NCBI RefSeq assembly: GCF_011493005.1
Contig: NZ_CP049156.1
Coordinates: forward strand, 1,860,001 to 1,924,000
DNA from: Caballeronia sp. SBC1
GTDB lineage: Bacteria > Pseudomonadota > Gammaproteobacteria > Burkholderiales > Burkholderiaceae
DNA length: 64,000 bases
Reading direction: 5' to 3'
Below the pieces are notes generated by a model. The model made no database searches. It was not told where the DNA came from and saw only the letters and a list, made by a program, of their open reading frames with translations. Of this stretch, positions 1-8,767 are shown piece by piece (positions within the stretch are counted from its first letter, which is position 1; each line of letters opens with the position of its first letter). Both the position numbers and the translations under genes were made by a program.

Positions 1-1
1 C

Positions 2-844
2 GACAACGTCACGCGCAAGCTGCTCCAGATCGGCCGAAGCCCGCTTGGCGCCGGTTTGTTCTTCTCGCTCGGCCACTCAACGGTGGTCGTCGCGCTCACA
101 GTCGGCGTCGCGTTCGCCGCGACCGCGCTGACGACGCACTTCGATGACCTGAGAGGCATTGGTGGTCTTATCGGCACCAGCGTTTCGGCGCTGTTCCTGT
201 TCGTGCTGGCTATCGCGAACCTGGTTGTGCTGGCGTCCGTGATCAGGACATTTCGCGCCGTGCGCCGCGGTGAACCGATGGTCGAAACCGATCTCGACCT
301 CTTGCTGAACAACCGCGGTTTCCTCTCGCGTTTGCTTCGGCCGTTGTTGAGACTGGTATCGCGCAGCTGGCATCTTTATCCGGTAGGTTTCCTGTTCGGA
401 CTCGGATTCGATACCGCGACCGAGGTTGCGTTGTTCGGCATATCGGCGGCCCAGGCGTCGCATGGGCTCTCGTTCTGGTCGGTGCTCGTGTTGCCGATCT
501 TGTTCACGGCGGGCATGTCGCTGGTCGATACCACCGACGGCATTCTGATGCTCGGTGCGTATCGCTGGGCCTTTGTCCGGCCCATGCGCAAGCTCTACTA
601 CAACATCACGATCACGTTCGTTTCGGTAGTGGTCGCTGTGTTGATCGGCGGGATAGAGGTGCTGGGTTTGCTCCAGGACAGCTTGGGGCTCAAGGGCACG
701 TTCTGGGATTCAATTGGCAGCCTCAACGATCACTTCGGATTATTGGGCTACATCGTCATCGGCATATTTATTCTGAGCTGGATCGTCTCCATCGCGATCT
801 ACAAGCTAAGGCGTTACGACGATATCGCCGTGAAAACGCTCTGA
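2..844 (+). CDS. Nickel/cobalt permease (HoxN/HupN/NixA family), 5' truncated by window edge
   Basis: Membrane permease of the NiCoT family, which takes up Ni2+ or Co2+ across the inner membrane. The reading frame is open from base 2 and begins with a family-typical stretch (DNVTRKL, then FFSLGHSTVV). Further on it holds the second signature GFLFGLGFDTATE and the LVDTTDG motif, followed by four hydrophobic segments. The N-terminal HX4DH metal motif must lie upstream of the window, so metal specificity cannot be read here. About 280 residues are visible against a usual 330-350. No urease or hydrogenase gene lies beside it in the window. Confidence 0.9.
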   Translation, partial: DNVTRKLLQIGRSPLGAGLFFSLGHSTVVVALTVGVAFAATALTTHFDDLRGIGGLIGTSVSALFLFVLAIANLVVLASVIRTFRAVRRGEPMVETDLDLLLNNRGFLSRLLRPLLRLVSRSWHLYPVGFLFGLGFDTATEVALFGISAAQASHGLSFWSVLVLPILFTAGMSLVDTTDGILMLGAYRWAFVRPMRKLYYNITITFVSVVVAVLIGGIEVLGLLQDSLGLKGTFWDSIGSLNDHFGLLGYIVIGIFILSWIVSIAIYKLRRYDDIAVKTL

Positions 845-1015
845 CACCACCGCTAGACGCTAAAATTCGCGTACGTACAGCAAGTACTGAAGCCTTCGAA
901 TGCCTTGCGCCGGAATTAGGTAAGCTTGGCCGCGCTTAACCCGGCCTAACAGGCGGCATTTCTTACTGGCGTATAAACACCCCTAACAGTTATTGGAATC
1001 AAAGAAGGAACACGC
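845..1015. other. Intergenic region before the deacetylase gene
   Basis: Short non-coding stretch. A purine-rich ribosome binding site (AAGAAGGA) lies just ahead of the ATG at 1016. No clear hairpin terminator for the upstream permease gene was seen. Confidence 0.5.
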
Positions 1016-1867
1016 ATGCTCAAACTTCATCCGCGACCGCAACTCGATCCGGATGCAGCGTCCGAGCGTCGCTGGCCTGTAACAGGATATCCCCTCGCAC
1101 TGAAGGTCACGGCGGCCTGGCATGCGTTTGCGCTGGCCGGCTGCGCCACCGCGCCGGAGATGTGGCCATGGTGGCTAGCCGGCACAGTGATAAATCATGC
1201 CACCGTCACGGCAGCGGGATTATGGCCGCGCTCAACGCTGCTTGGTGCCAACTGGACGCGCTTGCCCGCCATCCCGCGCAATGCAAACGCCATTGCGCTC
1301 ACGCTCGACGACGGTCCTGATCCGCTCGTCACGCCCCAGGTTCTCGATCTGCTCGATGCGCACCGGGTTCGCGCCACGTTTTTCCTGATCGGCGAACGTG
1401 CTCGCCGATATCCCGCGTTGACTCGCGAGATCGTCGCGCGCGGGCATGCCGTGGAGAATCACTCGCAGAAGCATGTGCATACTTTTTCGGTGACGGGCAT
1501 GAGCGCGCTAAGCCGGGAAATCGATGCGGCACAACGCACGCTGACGAAACTGACGGGCGAGCGCCCGGCTTTTTTTCGTGCACCGGCGGGCTTGCGCAAT
1601 GTCCTGCTGGAGCCAGTCTTGCAAAAGCACGATCTAAGGCTGGCTGCCTGGACGCGACGCGGCTTCGATACCCGCGAGCGCAACCCCGAGATCGTCGCGG
1701 AGCGATTGCTGCGCGATCTGGCACCGTGCGACATCCTGCTGCTCCACGATGGCGACGCCGCCATTACCGATGACGGTCAACCCGTCTTGCTCTCTGTATT
1801 ACCGCGGATCTTTGATGCCGCCAAAAAACAAGGGCTGCGCTTCGTTACCTTACGGGAAGCATTCTGA
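1016..1867 (+). CDS. NodB-domain polysaccharide deacetylase
   Basis: Predicted carbohydrate esterase family 4 enzyme, removing acetyl groups from N-acetylated sugars of a cell-wall or surface polysaccharide; the substrate is unknown. Residues 1-85 include hydrophobic stretches that may anchor it in the membrane. The NodB fold follows with TLDDGPD (about 96-102, metal/catalytic Asp pair), NHSQKH (148-153, metal His pair), FRAPAG (187-192) and LLLHD (241-245, catalytic His). All five motif regions are recognisable, so it should be active. It stands upstream of the aryl polyene genes on the same strand but is separated from them by about 800 bases, so a functional link is only a guess. The start is supported by AAGAAGGA. 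Confidence 0.85.
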   Translation: MLKLHPRPQLDPDAASERRWPVTGYPLALKVTAAWHAFALAGCATAPEMWPWWLAGTVINHATVTAAGLWPRSTLLGANWTRLPAIPRNANAIALTLDDGPDPLVTPQVLDLLDAHRVRATFFLIGERARRYPALTREIVARGHAVENHSQKHVHTFSVTGMSALSREIDAAQRTLTKLTGERPAFFRAPAGLRNVLLEPVLQKHDLRLAAWTRRGFDTRERNPEIVAERLLRDLAPCDILLLHDGDAAITDDGQPVLLSVLPRIFDAAKKQGLRFVTLREAF

Positions 1868-2673
1868 TCTCGCGGCCGAACAGGGTGTAAAAAGAGTACG
1901 GCAGTACGTCCAGTCGCGCCATCAAGTAAGAGACGTTACGCATTGTACGAAGCCGAGCGGCGCGCCTATCAGGTCACGGTGTTGAGGCTTATATCTTGCC
2001 GGGCTCCTCGGCATGACGTAGCGCTCGGTTCGGCTTCGGGAAAGCATGGTTCCCGGTGACTACCGCGACTATTGGAAACATCGACGGCGCAAGCCTTTAC
2101 ACGCGGCATGCCGACGCCGATGCCACGAAAATGCGCGATGCCAACGGCGCAATCGCGAGACCGCAGAGCGACTTGTGCGAGTCTCCTGGACGGCCGATCA
2201 TCGACTATTGAAGAGAGGAAAAACAGCCAGTGATAGCGAGCGCGCCGAGCGCAACATACATTCCGTAACTTTTTCGATTTGGACAATGAGGGTGCTGCGG
2301 CTAGATTGGCGGTATTGCGCGCGAATTTCGGTTAGGCCCATCAAATCAATTTGGCTTTCCGTCGTATATGTGAGACTTATCCAGGCGTGAACTGGTTTTC
2401 TGGCTGATTTAGCAAGCAATTTTCAGTATGATTCGCCCCTCAATGCGGAGTCGATCCAAGTTCAAAGAATTCTTTTATCCGCTTCATTTACCGGCATATG
2501 GCATTAAGTAGTCGGCACAAACTGCCGTTAATCCCGTGCATGCATCGGTATATCGGCCGGGCATCTCCTGACAACCGGTTGAAGATCGTCCGGCTGGAGC
2601 GGGCGCGTTCATGTGCTGCCCGCACAGGCGGATCCTGGTGAATTGCTGCTGCCTTTCAAACCGTAAATATCGT
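1868..2673. other. Long intergenic region upstream of the aryl polyene operon
   Basis: About 800 bases without a convincing gene. Open frames here are short, Arg/Cys-rich and lack ribosome binding sites. Base composition is less GC-rich between about 2220 and 2480 than in the flanks. The operon promoter is expected here; the only candidate I see is a TATGAT box near 2426 with a poor -35 (CTGATT) 17 bases upstream, which is weak. No repeat or hairpin stands out. Confidence 0.4.
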
Positions 2674-3390
2674 ATGCACGATCTGCGCTGGACCATACCC
2701 GTTGCCCGATGGTCCGCCACCGCTGCCGCTGCGACCTCCGATATCAGCTTTATCGAGCCGATCGTCCGCCGTCGTCTGAGCAGCCTGTCCCGCAGCGCCC
2801 TCAAGGTCGCCCATGACTGTGTGGCTGAGCTGGACCGCGTGCGCGTGGTGTTCGCATCGCGGCACGGTGAACTGCGGCGCACGACCGACATCCTGCGCGC
2901 CATCAGCACGGGCGAGCCGGTTTCTCCAACTGCTTTCAGCCTGTCCGTCCTCAACGCAATGACCGGTATATTCGGCATCGCCCGGGGCGATCGTTCACCC
3001 GCCAGCGCGATTTCCGCCGGGGCGGAAACGCTTGGGTTTGCAATGCTCGAAGCGCATGCGCAGTTCGAAGCGGACCCGTCGTCGCCCGTGCTGCTGGTCT
3101 ATGCGGACGAGCCGCCCGATGCCGCCTACGGCACGATTGAAGACGAGGTGCAAGGCGGTGCGATCGCGATCCTGCTCGACACCCGCGCGGCCGGAAAGCT
3201 TACATGCACCATATCGGGTACAGGGAGCCTATCGGGAACGCCGGAACTGGCATCGGGACTTCTTACCGTGCCGGACTCTTTCCTTACGCAGAGCGAAGCG
3301 GTCCAACGCTGTCTCGACACACAGGCGCCCGCCACATGGCAAAACGCCGGCACTACCTGGCAATGGAGCTGGCATGAAGGCGCGGCTTAA
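2674..3390 (+). CDS. Ketosynthase-like chain length factor (ApeC-like, Ketoacyl-synt_2 family)
   Basis: Short ketosynthase-like protein of about 238 residues, the family that acts as chain-length-factor partner of the elongating ketosynthase in aryl polyene synthesis (ApeC of the ApeO-ApeC heterodimer). It shows the family pattern: WTIPVARWSA near the start, RRRLSSLSRSALKVA, VFASRHGEL, SPTAFSLSVLNA and VLLVYADEP. It has no ketosynthase Cys-His-His set, so it is expected to be non-catalytic. The frame is open upstream to 2611; I chose the ATG at 2674 because conserved sequence begins there, though no strong ribosome binding site precedes either start. Its last 17 bases overlap the next gene, suggesting translational coupling. 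Confidence 0.85.
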   Translation: MHDLRWTIPVARWSATAAAATSDISFIEPIVRRRLSSLSRSALKVAHDCVAELDRVRVVFASRHGELRRTTDILRAISTGEPVSPTAFSLSVLNAMTGIFGIARGDRSPASAISAGAETLGFAMLEAHAQFEADPSSPVLLVYADEPPDAAYGTIEDEVQGGAIAILLDTRAAGKLTCTISGTGSLSGTPELASGLLTVPDSFLTQSEAVQRCLDTQAPATWQNAGTTWQWSWHEGAA

Positions 3391-4168
3391 CTACGGCTGG
3401 CGGCTGGTCGCCACGGGCATGAGCTTTGTCGTGTTCGGCGTCTGCGGACTGCTGTTCTCGGTGCTGGTGTTTCCGATCTCGTGGCTGTGGCCGCATCGCG
3501 CATCGCGTCAGCGGGTGGTCACTACCATTATTCACTGGTTTTTCCGGGCGCTGGTAGCTGGCTTGAAGTGGGTCGGCGTGATGGAACTGGAAGTCTCGGG
3601 AGCAGCCGCGTTGCGCGACGCCGGCCCCGTAGTTGTGGTTGCCAACCACCCGACCTACCTCGACGTGGTGGTGCTGCTCGCGCTCACACCTTCGGCATGT
3701 TGCGTGGTCAAGAGCGCACACTGGGGCAACCCCTGTTTTTGGGGCATCGTGCGCGCGGCCGAATACGTGAGCAACGTCGACCCGATCGAACTCGTTGAAG
3801 CCAGCGCCCGCCAGATTGCCGCGGGCTATACCATGATCATTTTCCCGGAAGGCACGCGTAGTCCCGCGCCGAACCGCTTGCACGCTTTTTCGCGCGGTTT
3901 TGCGCACATCGCCCTCAAGGCAGGCACGCCGATCCTGCCCGTGCTGATGGATTGCGACCCGCCGGCCTTCACCAAGCAGATGCGCTGGTATGACGTGCCG
4001 TCGCGTGCGTTCCGCATTCGCGTGAACGTGCTCGAGCCCGTCGCGGCTGACCAGCTCATGACGCATGATTCTTCTCCGGCCCTTGCCGCGCGCACTTTAA
4101 CCAGCGCTATTGAGGCACACATTAACCAGCGGCTGTTCGACTATGGATTCTTTGAAACTGGAAATTAA
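3374..4168 (+). CDS. PlsC-type lysophospholipid acyltransferase (ApeG-like)
   Basis: Membrane-bound acyltransferase of the 1-acylglycerol-3-phosphate acyltransferase fold. A hydrophobic segment (about 15-38) is followed by the HX4D catalytic motif in NHPTYLD (His92, Asp97) and by FPEGTRS (157-163), which binds the phosphate of the acceptor. In aryl polyene clusters such enzymes are thought to help attach the polyene acyl chain to a lipid anchor; that role is inferred from context. The ATG at 3374 lies inside the end of the preceding gene, and the gene's end overlaps the first ACP gene by 26 bases. Confidence 0.88.
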   Translation: MKARLNYGWRLVATGMSFVVFGVCGLLFSVLVFPISWLWPHRASRQRVVTTIIHWFFRALVAGLKWVGVMELEVSGAAALRDAGPVVVVANHPTYLDVVVLLALTPSACCVVKSAHWGNPCFWGIVRAAEYVSNVDPIELVEASARQIAAGYTMIIFPEGTRSPAPNRLHAFSRGFAHIALKAGTPILPVLMDCDPPAFTKQMRWYDVPSRAFRIRVNVLEPVAADQLMTHDSSPALAARTLTSAIEAHINQRLFDYGFFETGN

Positions 4169-4448
4169 GCAGCTTCTGATCGATGCACTCGATCTGGAAG
4201 ACCTGACGCCTGCGGACATCGATGACGATGCGCCGCTGTTCGACACCGATGGCATCGGACTCGATTCGATCGACGCACTCGAGATCGGCATCGTGCTGCG
4301 CAAACATTATCAATTGACTATTGCGGCGAACGACGAACGCACGCGAGAGCACTTCCGTTCGATCAGCACGCTCGCCGCGCTGGTCGCCAGCCAGCGCGGC
4401 GAGCTGAGTACTACGAACGACATCGGGGAAAAGGGGAGTAAATCGTGA
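4143..4448 (+). CDS. Acyl carrier protein 1 of the aryl polyene cluster
   Basis: Acyl carrier protein of 101 residues that carries the growing chain on a phosphopantetheine arm. The attachment site is Ser42 in GLDSIDALEI, preceded by an acidic helix-I region as usual. A C-terminal tail of about 15 polar residues extends past the normal ACP fold. Start ATG at 4143 lies within the preceding acyltransferase gene. The gene ends in a GTGA overlap with the second ACP gene. The two carriers are probably specialised (starter loading versus elongation), as proposed for ApeE and ApeF; which is which cannot be told here. Confidence 0.92.
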   Translation: MDSLKLEIKQLLIDALDLEDLTPADIDDDAPLFDTDGIGLDSIDALEIGIVLRKHYQLTIAANDERTREHFRSISTLAALVASQRGELSTTNDIGEKGSKS

Positions 4449-4696
4449 CCGAGACAGAGATCCTTGAGCGCATCCGCGCCATCTTTAAAGAGAACTTCGC
4501 GATCGAGCCCGACCGCGTGACGCCGCAAGCGCATCTGTACGAGGACCTCGACCTGGATAGCATCGACGCCGTCGATCTCGCTATCAAGCTGCAGGAAATG
4601 ACCGGACGGCGCATCAAGCCGGAAGAGTTCAAGTCGGTCCGCACGGTCGGCGATGTGATCGGTGCGGTGGAATCGCTGCTGGCGGAACAGGGGTGA
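4445..4696 (+). CDS. Acyl carrier protein 2 of the aryl polyene cluster
   Basis: Second ACP, 83 residues, with the 4'-phosphopantetheine attachment Ser39 in DLDLDSIDAVDL. It begins with GTG in a 4-base overlap with ACP 1 and ends overlapping the next start by one or four bases, typical of coupled translation. Compared with ACP 1 it is shorter and has no tail. No phosphopantetheinyl transferase gene is visible in the window, so it must rely on one elsewhere. Confidence 0.93.
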   Translation: MTETEILERIRAIFKENFAIEPDRVTPQAHLYEDLDLDSIDAVDLAIKLQEMTGRRIKPEEFKSVRTVGDVIGAVESLLAEQG

Positions 4697-5358
4697 TGCA
4701 CGCGGAGCATTCACGTTCCGGCGGGCAGGGTGCCGCAGCGCCTGAAGGCCTGCGCGCCAAGCCCTTTGACCTGCTGCGAACGGTTCTGCAAGTTGCCCTG
4801 AAGGTCGCTTACCCGTTGATGATCTTGTGTGCATGGCGCTGGGATTCACCGCGATACATTGGCGCCGCGCTATTCGCTTTGCTTTGGCTGCAGCGCTGGG
4901 CCGGGACCGGCACGTTCGCGACGTCGCTGAGGCAACTCACCGCCACCGACTGGTGCGTCGCGGGCCTGCTAAGTTGCGCATCGGCTGCGATCGTAGTGTC
5001 GGGCAGTGAATTGCTGTTGCATCTATACCCCTCGTTTGTGAACCTCGGACTGCTGGTCGCGTTCGGCGCGACACTTGTGCGCGGACCATCGATGATCGAA
5101 AAATTCGCGCGCATGGGTAATCCGGCGCTTGGCGCGCATGCGGTGCGGTACACGCGCCGGGTCACGCAAATGTGGTGCGTGTTCTTCACGTTAAATGGCG
5201 CGTTTTCCGCTTATACGGCATTGTTCTGGACCCGTGCTGCCTGGTCGCTCTATAACGGCGCGATCGCGTATGGCCTTATCGGCGTGTTGCTGGTTGGCGA
5301 GATCGTATGGCGCTACGTGGCCGTGCTGCCGCGCGCCGCGCGCTCGGAGGCGGCATGA
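4696..5358 (+). CDS. COG4648-type membrane protein of aryl polyene clusters
   Basis: Integral membrane protein of 221 residues with about six hydrophobic segments and few charged residues between them. I recognise it as the uncharacterised COG4648 type that regularly accompanies aryl polyene and xanthomonadin-like clusters. No catalytic motif is evident. Its constant company suggests a role in membrane assembly, anchoring or transport of the polyene, but this is inference. GTG at 4693 and ATG at 4696 are both possible starts; each overlaps the stop of ACP 2. It ends just before the ATG of the ligase fusion at 5355, overlapping it by 4 bases. Confidence 0.8.
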   Translation: MHAEHSRSGGQGAAAPEGLRAKPFDLLRTVLQVALKVAYPLMILCAWRWDSPRYIGAALFALLWLQRWAGTGTFATSLRQLTATDWCVAGLLSCASAAIVVSGSELLLHLYPSFVNLGLLVAFGATLVRGPSMIEKFARMGNPALGAHAVRYTRRVTQMWCVFFTLNGAFSAYTALFWTRAAWSLYNGAIAYGLIGVLLVGEIVWRYVAVLPRAARSEAA

Positions 5359-7043
5359 TTGCGTTGCACGATGTGATGTGCTCCAAGCGTGACGCCGACA
5401 CGCCGGTTTGCCGCGACGGTGCTGAAATACTCGATTTCGCCACGTTCCTTGCGCGAGTGCGGGCCATCGCCGCGCATTTGAGCGAGCAGCCGGCGCGACG
5501 CTATGCGTTGTGCATTGACGATCCGTTCAACTTCGCCTGCGCGTTGTTCGCGCTATTCGCCTGCGGCAAGGAACCGGTCATTCCAGCGCATGCAGCGCCC
5601 GGTTATCTGGCCGATCTCTCGAATGCCTACGACGTTGTCCTAACCGATGCCGACATGCCTGCGCTGGTTTCACGACCAGAGTATGTCAATCCTTCAGTAT
5701 CGATCGACCCGCACGCGCCGCTCACGCTGTACACCTCGGGCAGCAGCGGTACACCGAAGCCAATCCGCAAGACCCTTGCGCAATTCAACGCTGAAGTTCA
5801 TACGCTCGAGACGCAGTGGGGCCTGCTTGTCGGCGATGCAACGGTGCTCGGCAGCGTCCCGCATCATCACATTTACGGGCTGCTGTTTCGCGTGTTCTGG
5901 CCGATCGCGACAGGGCGCGCATTCGACCGCGCGCTCAGCATTGAACCGCAACATGTGCAAGCGCGGATCGCGCAATGCGGGCCGGGTTCCTCGGTCGTGG
6001 TGTCTACTCCAGCGCAGCTATTGCGCTGGCCTGAACTCGATGGTTTCGCCAACCTGAGTCCTGCACCTCGCGTGTTCTTTTCATCGGGTGGTCCGCTTTC
6101 GGCAGACGCAGCGAGCAAATATGCGGCAGCCTTCGGCGCGGCGCCGGTCGAGATCTACGGCAGCACGGAGACGGGCGGCATTGCATGGCGGCGGCAGGAT
6201 CAGACGGATGCATGGCAAGCGTTGAACGGTATCGAGGTTCATCGTGGCGACGACGGTGCGCTTAACCTGCGTTCACCGCATCTGGGCCATGACGACTGGC
6301 ATCGCACCGACGACACCATCGCGCTTGACACGGACGGGCGCTTTCGTCTGCAAGGACGCCTCGACCGCGTGATCAAGCTCGATGGCAAGCGCGTCTCCTT
6401 GCCCGAACTTGAATCCCGCCTCGGGCTGCATCCGTATGTGGTGCAGGCGGCGGTTGTGTCGCTTGAAGGGATGTCGCGCGAGCGTGTCGGCGCGGTGGTG
6501 GCGCTCACCGATGCCGGTAGCGCAGCACTGCTGGAACGAGGGCGCGTAGCGCTCGCTAAGGTCCTGCGCCGCCACCTTGCGGCGTACTTCGATATTGTCG
6601 TGCTGCCGCGTTTCTGGCGCTTCCGTTTCGCACTTCCGTTCGATGCCCGCGGAAAGTTGCCGGCAGCGGCTGTTGCCGCCGCGTTCGATGCCCGCGCGGA
6701 CGGCGTGGAAGTGCTCTCTGAAGTGCGCAGCAAGACTGCTCTGCACTACGAACTTCGCGTGCCAACGACTCTCGTGCATTTCGCCGGCCACTTCCCCGGC
6801 TTGCCGATCTTGCCGGGCGTTGTACAGATCGACTGGGCCATGCGGTTGGCGGCCGAGCAAGCGCCGGGCGTGCGCATGCTGGCATCGATCGAACAGTTGA
6901 AATTCAAGGCGCCCGTACCACCGGGGGCGCTGCTCGATCTCACGTTGACGCATGACGCGCCGCGCCGGCGTGTGCAATTTGCGTATCGGCTCGGTGGCCG
7001 GGATTGTTCGTCGGGCGTCATTGTTTATCGGGGGACCGCATGA
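5355..7043 (+). CDS. AMP-dependent aryl-acid ligase fused to a hotdog dehydratase (ApeH-ApeI fusion)
   Basis: Two-domain protein of 562 residues. Residues 1 to about 445 form an ANL-family acid:ACP/CoA ligase: P-loop YTSGSSGTPKP (126-136), YGSTETGG (268-275), hinge RLDRVIKLDGKR (335-346) and the C-terminal catalytic Lys434 in DARGKLP. Residues about 460-562 form a FabA/FabZ-like hotdog domain with HFAGHFPGLPILPGVVQI (475-492), which carries the dehydratase His. In E. coli-type aryl polyene clusters these are separate ligase and ApeI proteins. The inferred role is to activate the aryl acrylic starter and load it on an ACP, and to dehydrate 3-hydroxyacyl intermediates. The ATG at 5355 has GGAGG upstream and overlaps the preceding gene by 4 bases; the stop overlaps the next start (ATGA). 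Confidence 0.88.
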   Translation: MIALHDVMCSKRDADTPVCRDGAEILDFATFLARVRAIAAHLSEQPARRYALCIDDPFNFACALFALFACGKEPVIPAHAAPGYLADLSNAYDVVLTDADMPALVSRPEYVNPSVSIDPHAPLTLYTSGSSGTPKPIRKTLAQFNAEVHTLETQWGLLVGDATVLGSVPHHHIYGLLFRVFWPIATGRAFDRALSIEPQHVQARIAQCGPGSSVVVSTPAQLLRWPELDGFANLSPAPRVFFSSGGPLSADAASKYAAAFGAAPVEIYGSTETGGIAWRRQDQTDAWQALNGIEVHRGDDGALNLRSPHLGHDDWHRTDDTIALDTDGRFRLQGRLDRVIKLDGKRVSLPELESRLGLHPYVVQAAVVSLEGMSRERVGAVVALTDAGSAALLERGRVALAKVLRRHLAAYFDIVVLPRFWRFRFALPFDARGKLPAAAVAAAFDARADGVEVLSEVRSKTALHYELRVPTTLVHFAGHFPGLPILPGVVQIDWAMRLAAEQAPGVRMLASIEQLKFKAPVPPGALLDLTLTHDAPRRRVQFAYRLGGRDCSSGVIVYRGTA

Positions 7044-8767
7044 GCTTTCTGCCGTGCATCGTTATCCCGATCTACAACCACAAGGACGCGATCAGCGCGA
7101 CCATCGCGAATCTCAGCGTGCATGGGTTACCGCTTTTTATCGTCGATGATGGCAGCGATCAGGCCACCCAGGATGTGCTTGCGTCGCTTCAGCAACAATA
7201 CGCGGATACGCTCACGCTGATCCGTTTGCCGGTCAACGGCGGCAAAGGCGCAGCGGTGATGGCGGGCTTGCGGGCCGCGCGGAAGGCGGGCTTCACGCAT
7301 GGCTTGCAGATCGACGCAGACGGACAGCACGACAGCGCCGATGTACCGCGCTTTATCGAAGCGGCTCGTGTGGAACCGGGCGCTGTGATTCTCGGCCGCC
7401 CCATCTACGACGACTCCGTACCGAAGTCGCGTCTCTATGGCCGTTATCTGACGCATGTGTGGGTGTGGATCGAAACGCTCTCGTTCACGATCCGCGATTC
7501 CATGTGCGGTTTTCGCCTGTATCCGCTTGACGTGGTGTGCGTGTTGATCGATGAGGTCAGCCTCCCGACGCGCATGGATTTCGACATCGAGATACTGGTG
7601 CGGCTGTACTGGCGCCGGACAGCGTTCCGTTCGATCCCGACGCGCGTCACCTATGCAACCGACGGCGTTTCGCATTTCGACATGCTGTGGGACAACGTGC
7701 GCATCAGCCGTACGCATACGCGGCTCGTTGTGGGCATGCTGGCACGGCTGCCAGTGCTGCTTGCGCACAAACTGATGCCGCGCGCATCGAATGAAACCGA
7801 GCAGCACTGGTGGCATATAGCGGAACGCGGCAGTCATCTTGGCATGTCCTTGCTTGCGCTTAGCTGCCGTCTCTTTGGCACGCGCTTCACCGCATTGTGG
7901 CTACATCCGATTGTTGCCTATTTCCTGTTGACCGGAGGCCGCGCCCGCGCTGCGTCGCGCAGCTACTTCACGCATCTTCAACAAGCCGCACCGCAGGATC
8001 AAACGCCTCGCCCGGGATGGTTGTCCGCATATAAACACATGCTGGAATTCGCGCGATCCGGCTTCGATAAACTCGCTGCATGGTCGGGTCGCGTCAACAT
8101 GGACGACGTGAAGTTCGACGACCCGGCCGCATTCGAGGCACTGAGCGCGAGCGGCCGTGGCGCACTCGTGATTGGCGCGCATCTCGGCAATCTGGAGATG
8201 ACCCGCGCGCTTGCCACGCGCGGTGCGCGGGCGAAGATCACCGCGGTTGTCTACACGGAGCACGCGCGCCGTTTCAACAACGTGCTGGCATCGGCGAATA
8301 GCGAGTTCGCGCAACGTCTTGTCGAGGTCAGCGACTTCGGCCCCGAGACGGCGATGATGATGCAGGATCGGGTGGAGGCAGGCGAGCTGCTGGTGATCGT
8401 TGGCGATCGCGTGCCCGCGCATGATTCGGGTCGCACGACTGAGGCACAGTTTCTTGGCTCAACGGCGCCTTTCGCGCAAGGGCCATACGTGCTTGCCCAT
8501 GCGTTGGGTTGCCCCGTGTACCTGTTTTTCTGCTTGAAGGAAGAGCAGGGCTACAGGCTCTACTTCGAGCCGTTCGCGGAACGCATCGAGTTGCCGCGCC
8601 GGGAGCGTGCGCAGCATCTCGCGGCGTGGGCACAACGTTATGCGTCGCGTCTCGAACACTATTGCCGCAAGGCACCTTATCAATGGTTCAATTTTTTCGA
8701 TTTCTGGGCGCGGCCCAATGGCAATGGTAATGGCACTGGCACGGGAGGCGCGAATGGCCGAACTTGA
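7040..8767 (+). CDS. Family 2 glycosyltransferase fused to an LpxL-like acyltransferase (ApeJ-like)
   Basis: Bifunctional protein of 575 residues. Residues 1 to about 230 are a GT-A family 2 glycosyltransferase related to dolichol-phosphate-mannose synthases: CIVIPIYNHKD, VDDGSD (35-40) and the metal-binding DADGQHD (92-98). Residues about 300-560 are a lysophospholipid/Kdo-lipid acyltransferase-like domain with the HX4E motif in GAHLGNLEM and a later GDRVPAHDSG stretch. The C-terminus ends in an Asn/Gly/Thr-rich low-complexity tail. The likely job is building the glycolipid anchor and acylating it with the polyene at the inner membrane. Start ATG overlaps the previous stop; the end overlaps the lyase gene by 14 bases. 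Confidence 0.85.
   Translation: MSFLPCIVIPIYNHKDAISATIANLSVHGLPLFIVDDGSDQATQDVLASLQQQYADTLTLIRLPVNGGKGAAVMAGLRAARKAGFTHGLQIDADGQHDSADVPRFIEAARVEPGAVILGRPIYDDSVPKSRLYGRYLTHVWVWIETLSFTIRDSMCGFRLYPLDVVCVLIDEVSLPTRMDFDIEILVRLYWRRTAFRSIPTRVTYATDGVSHFDMLWDNVRISRTHTRLVVGMLARLPVLLAHKLMPRASNETEQHWWHIAERGSHLGMSLLALSCRLFGTRFTALWLHPIVAYFLLTGGRARAASRSYFTHLQQAAPQDQTPRPGWLSAYKHMLEFARSGFDKLAAWSGRVNMDDVKFDDPAAFEALSASGRGALVIGAHLGNLEMTRALATRGARAKITAVVYTEHARRFNNVLASANSEFAQRLVEVSDFGPETAMMMQDRVEAGELLVIVGDRVPAHDSGRTTEAQFLGSTAPFAQGPYVLAHALGCPVYLFFCLKEEQGYRLYFEPFAERIELPRRERAQHLAAWAQRYASRLEHYCRKAPYQWFNFFDFWARPNGNGNGTGTGGANGRT

Noticed and set aside
2046-2390. 114-codon plus-strand frame in the spacer before the aryl polyene operon
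   Set aside because: No ribosome binding site, Arg/Cys/Trp-rich, no recognisable family; kept only as part of the spacer.
8607-8753. Upstream in-frame extension of the ammonia-lyase
   Set aside because: It overlaps the conserved end of the acyltransferase domain; the ATG at 8754 has a good ribosome binding site and fits family length.
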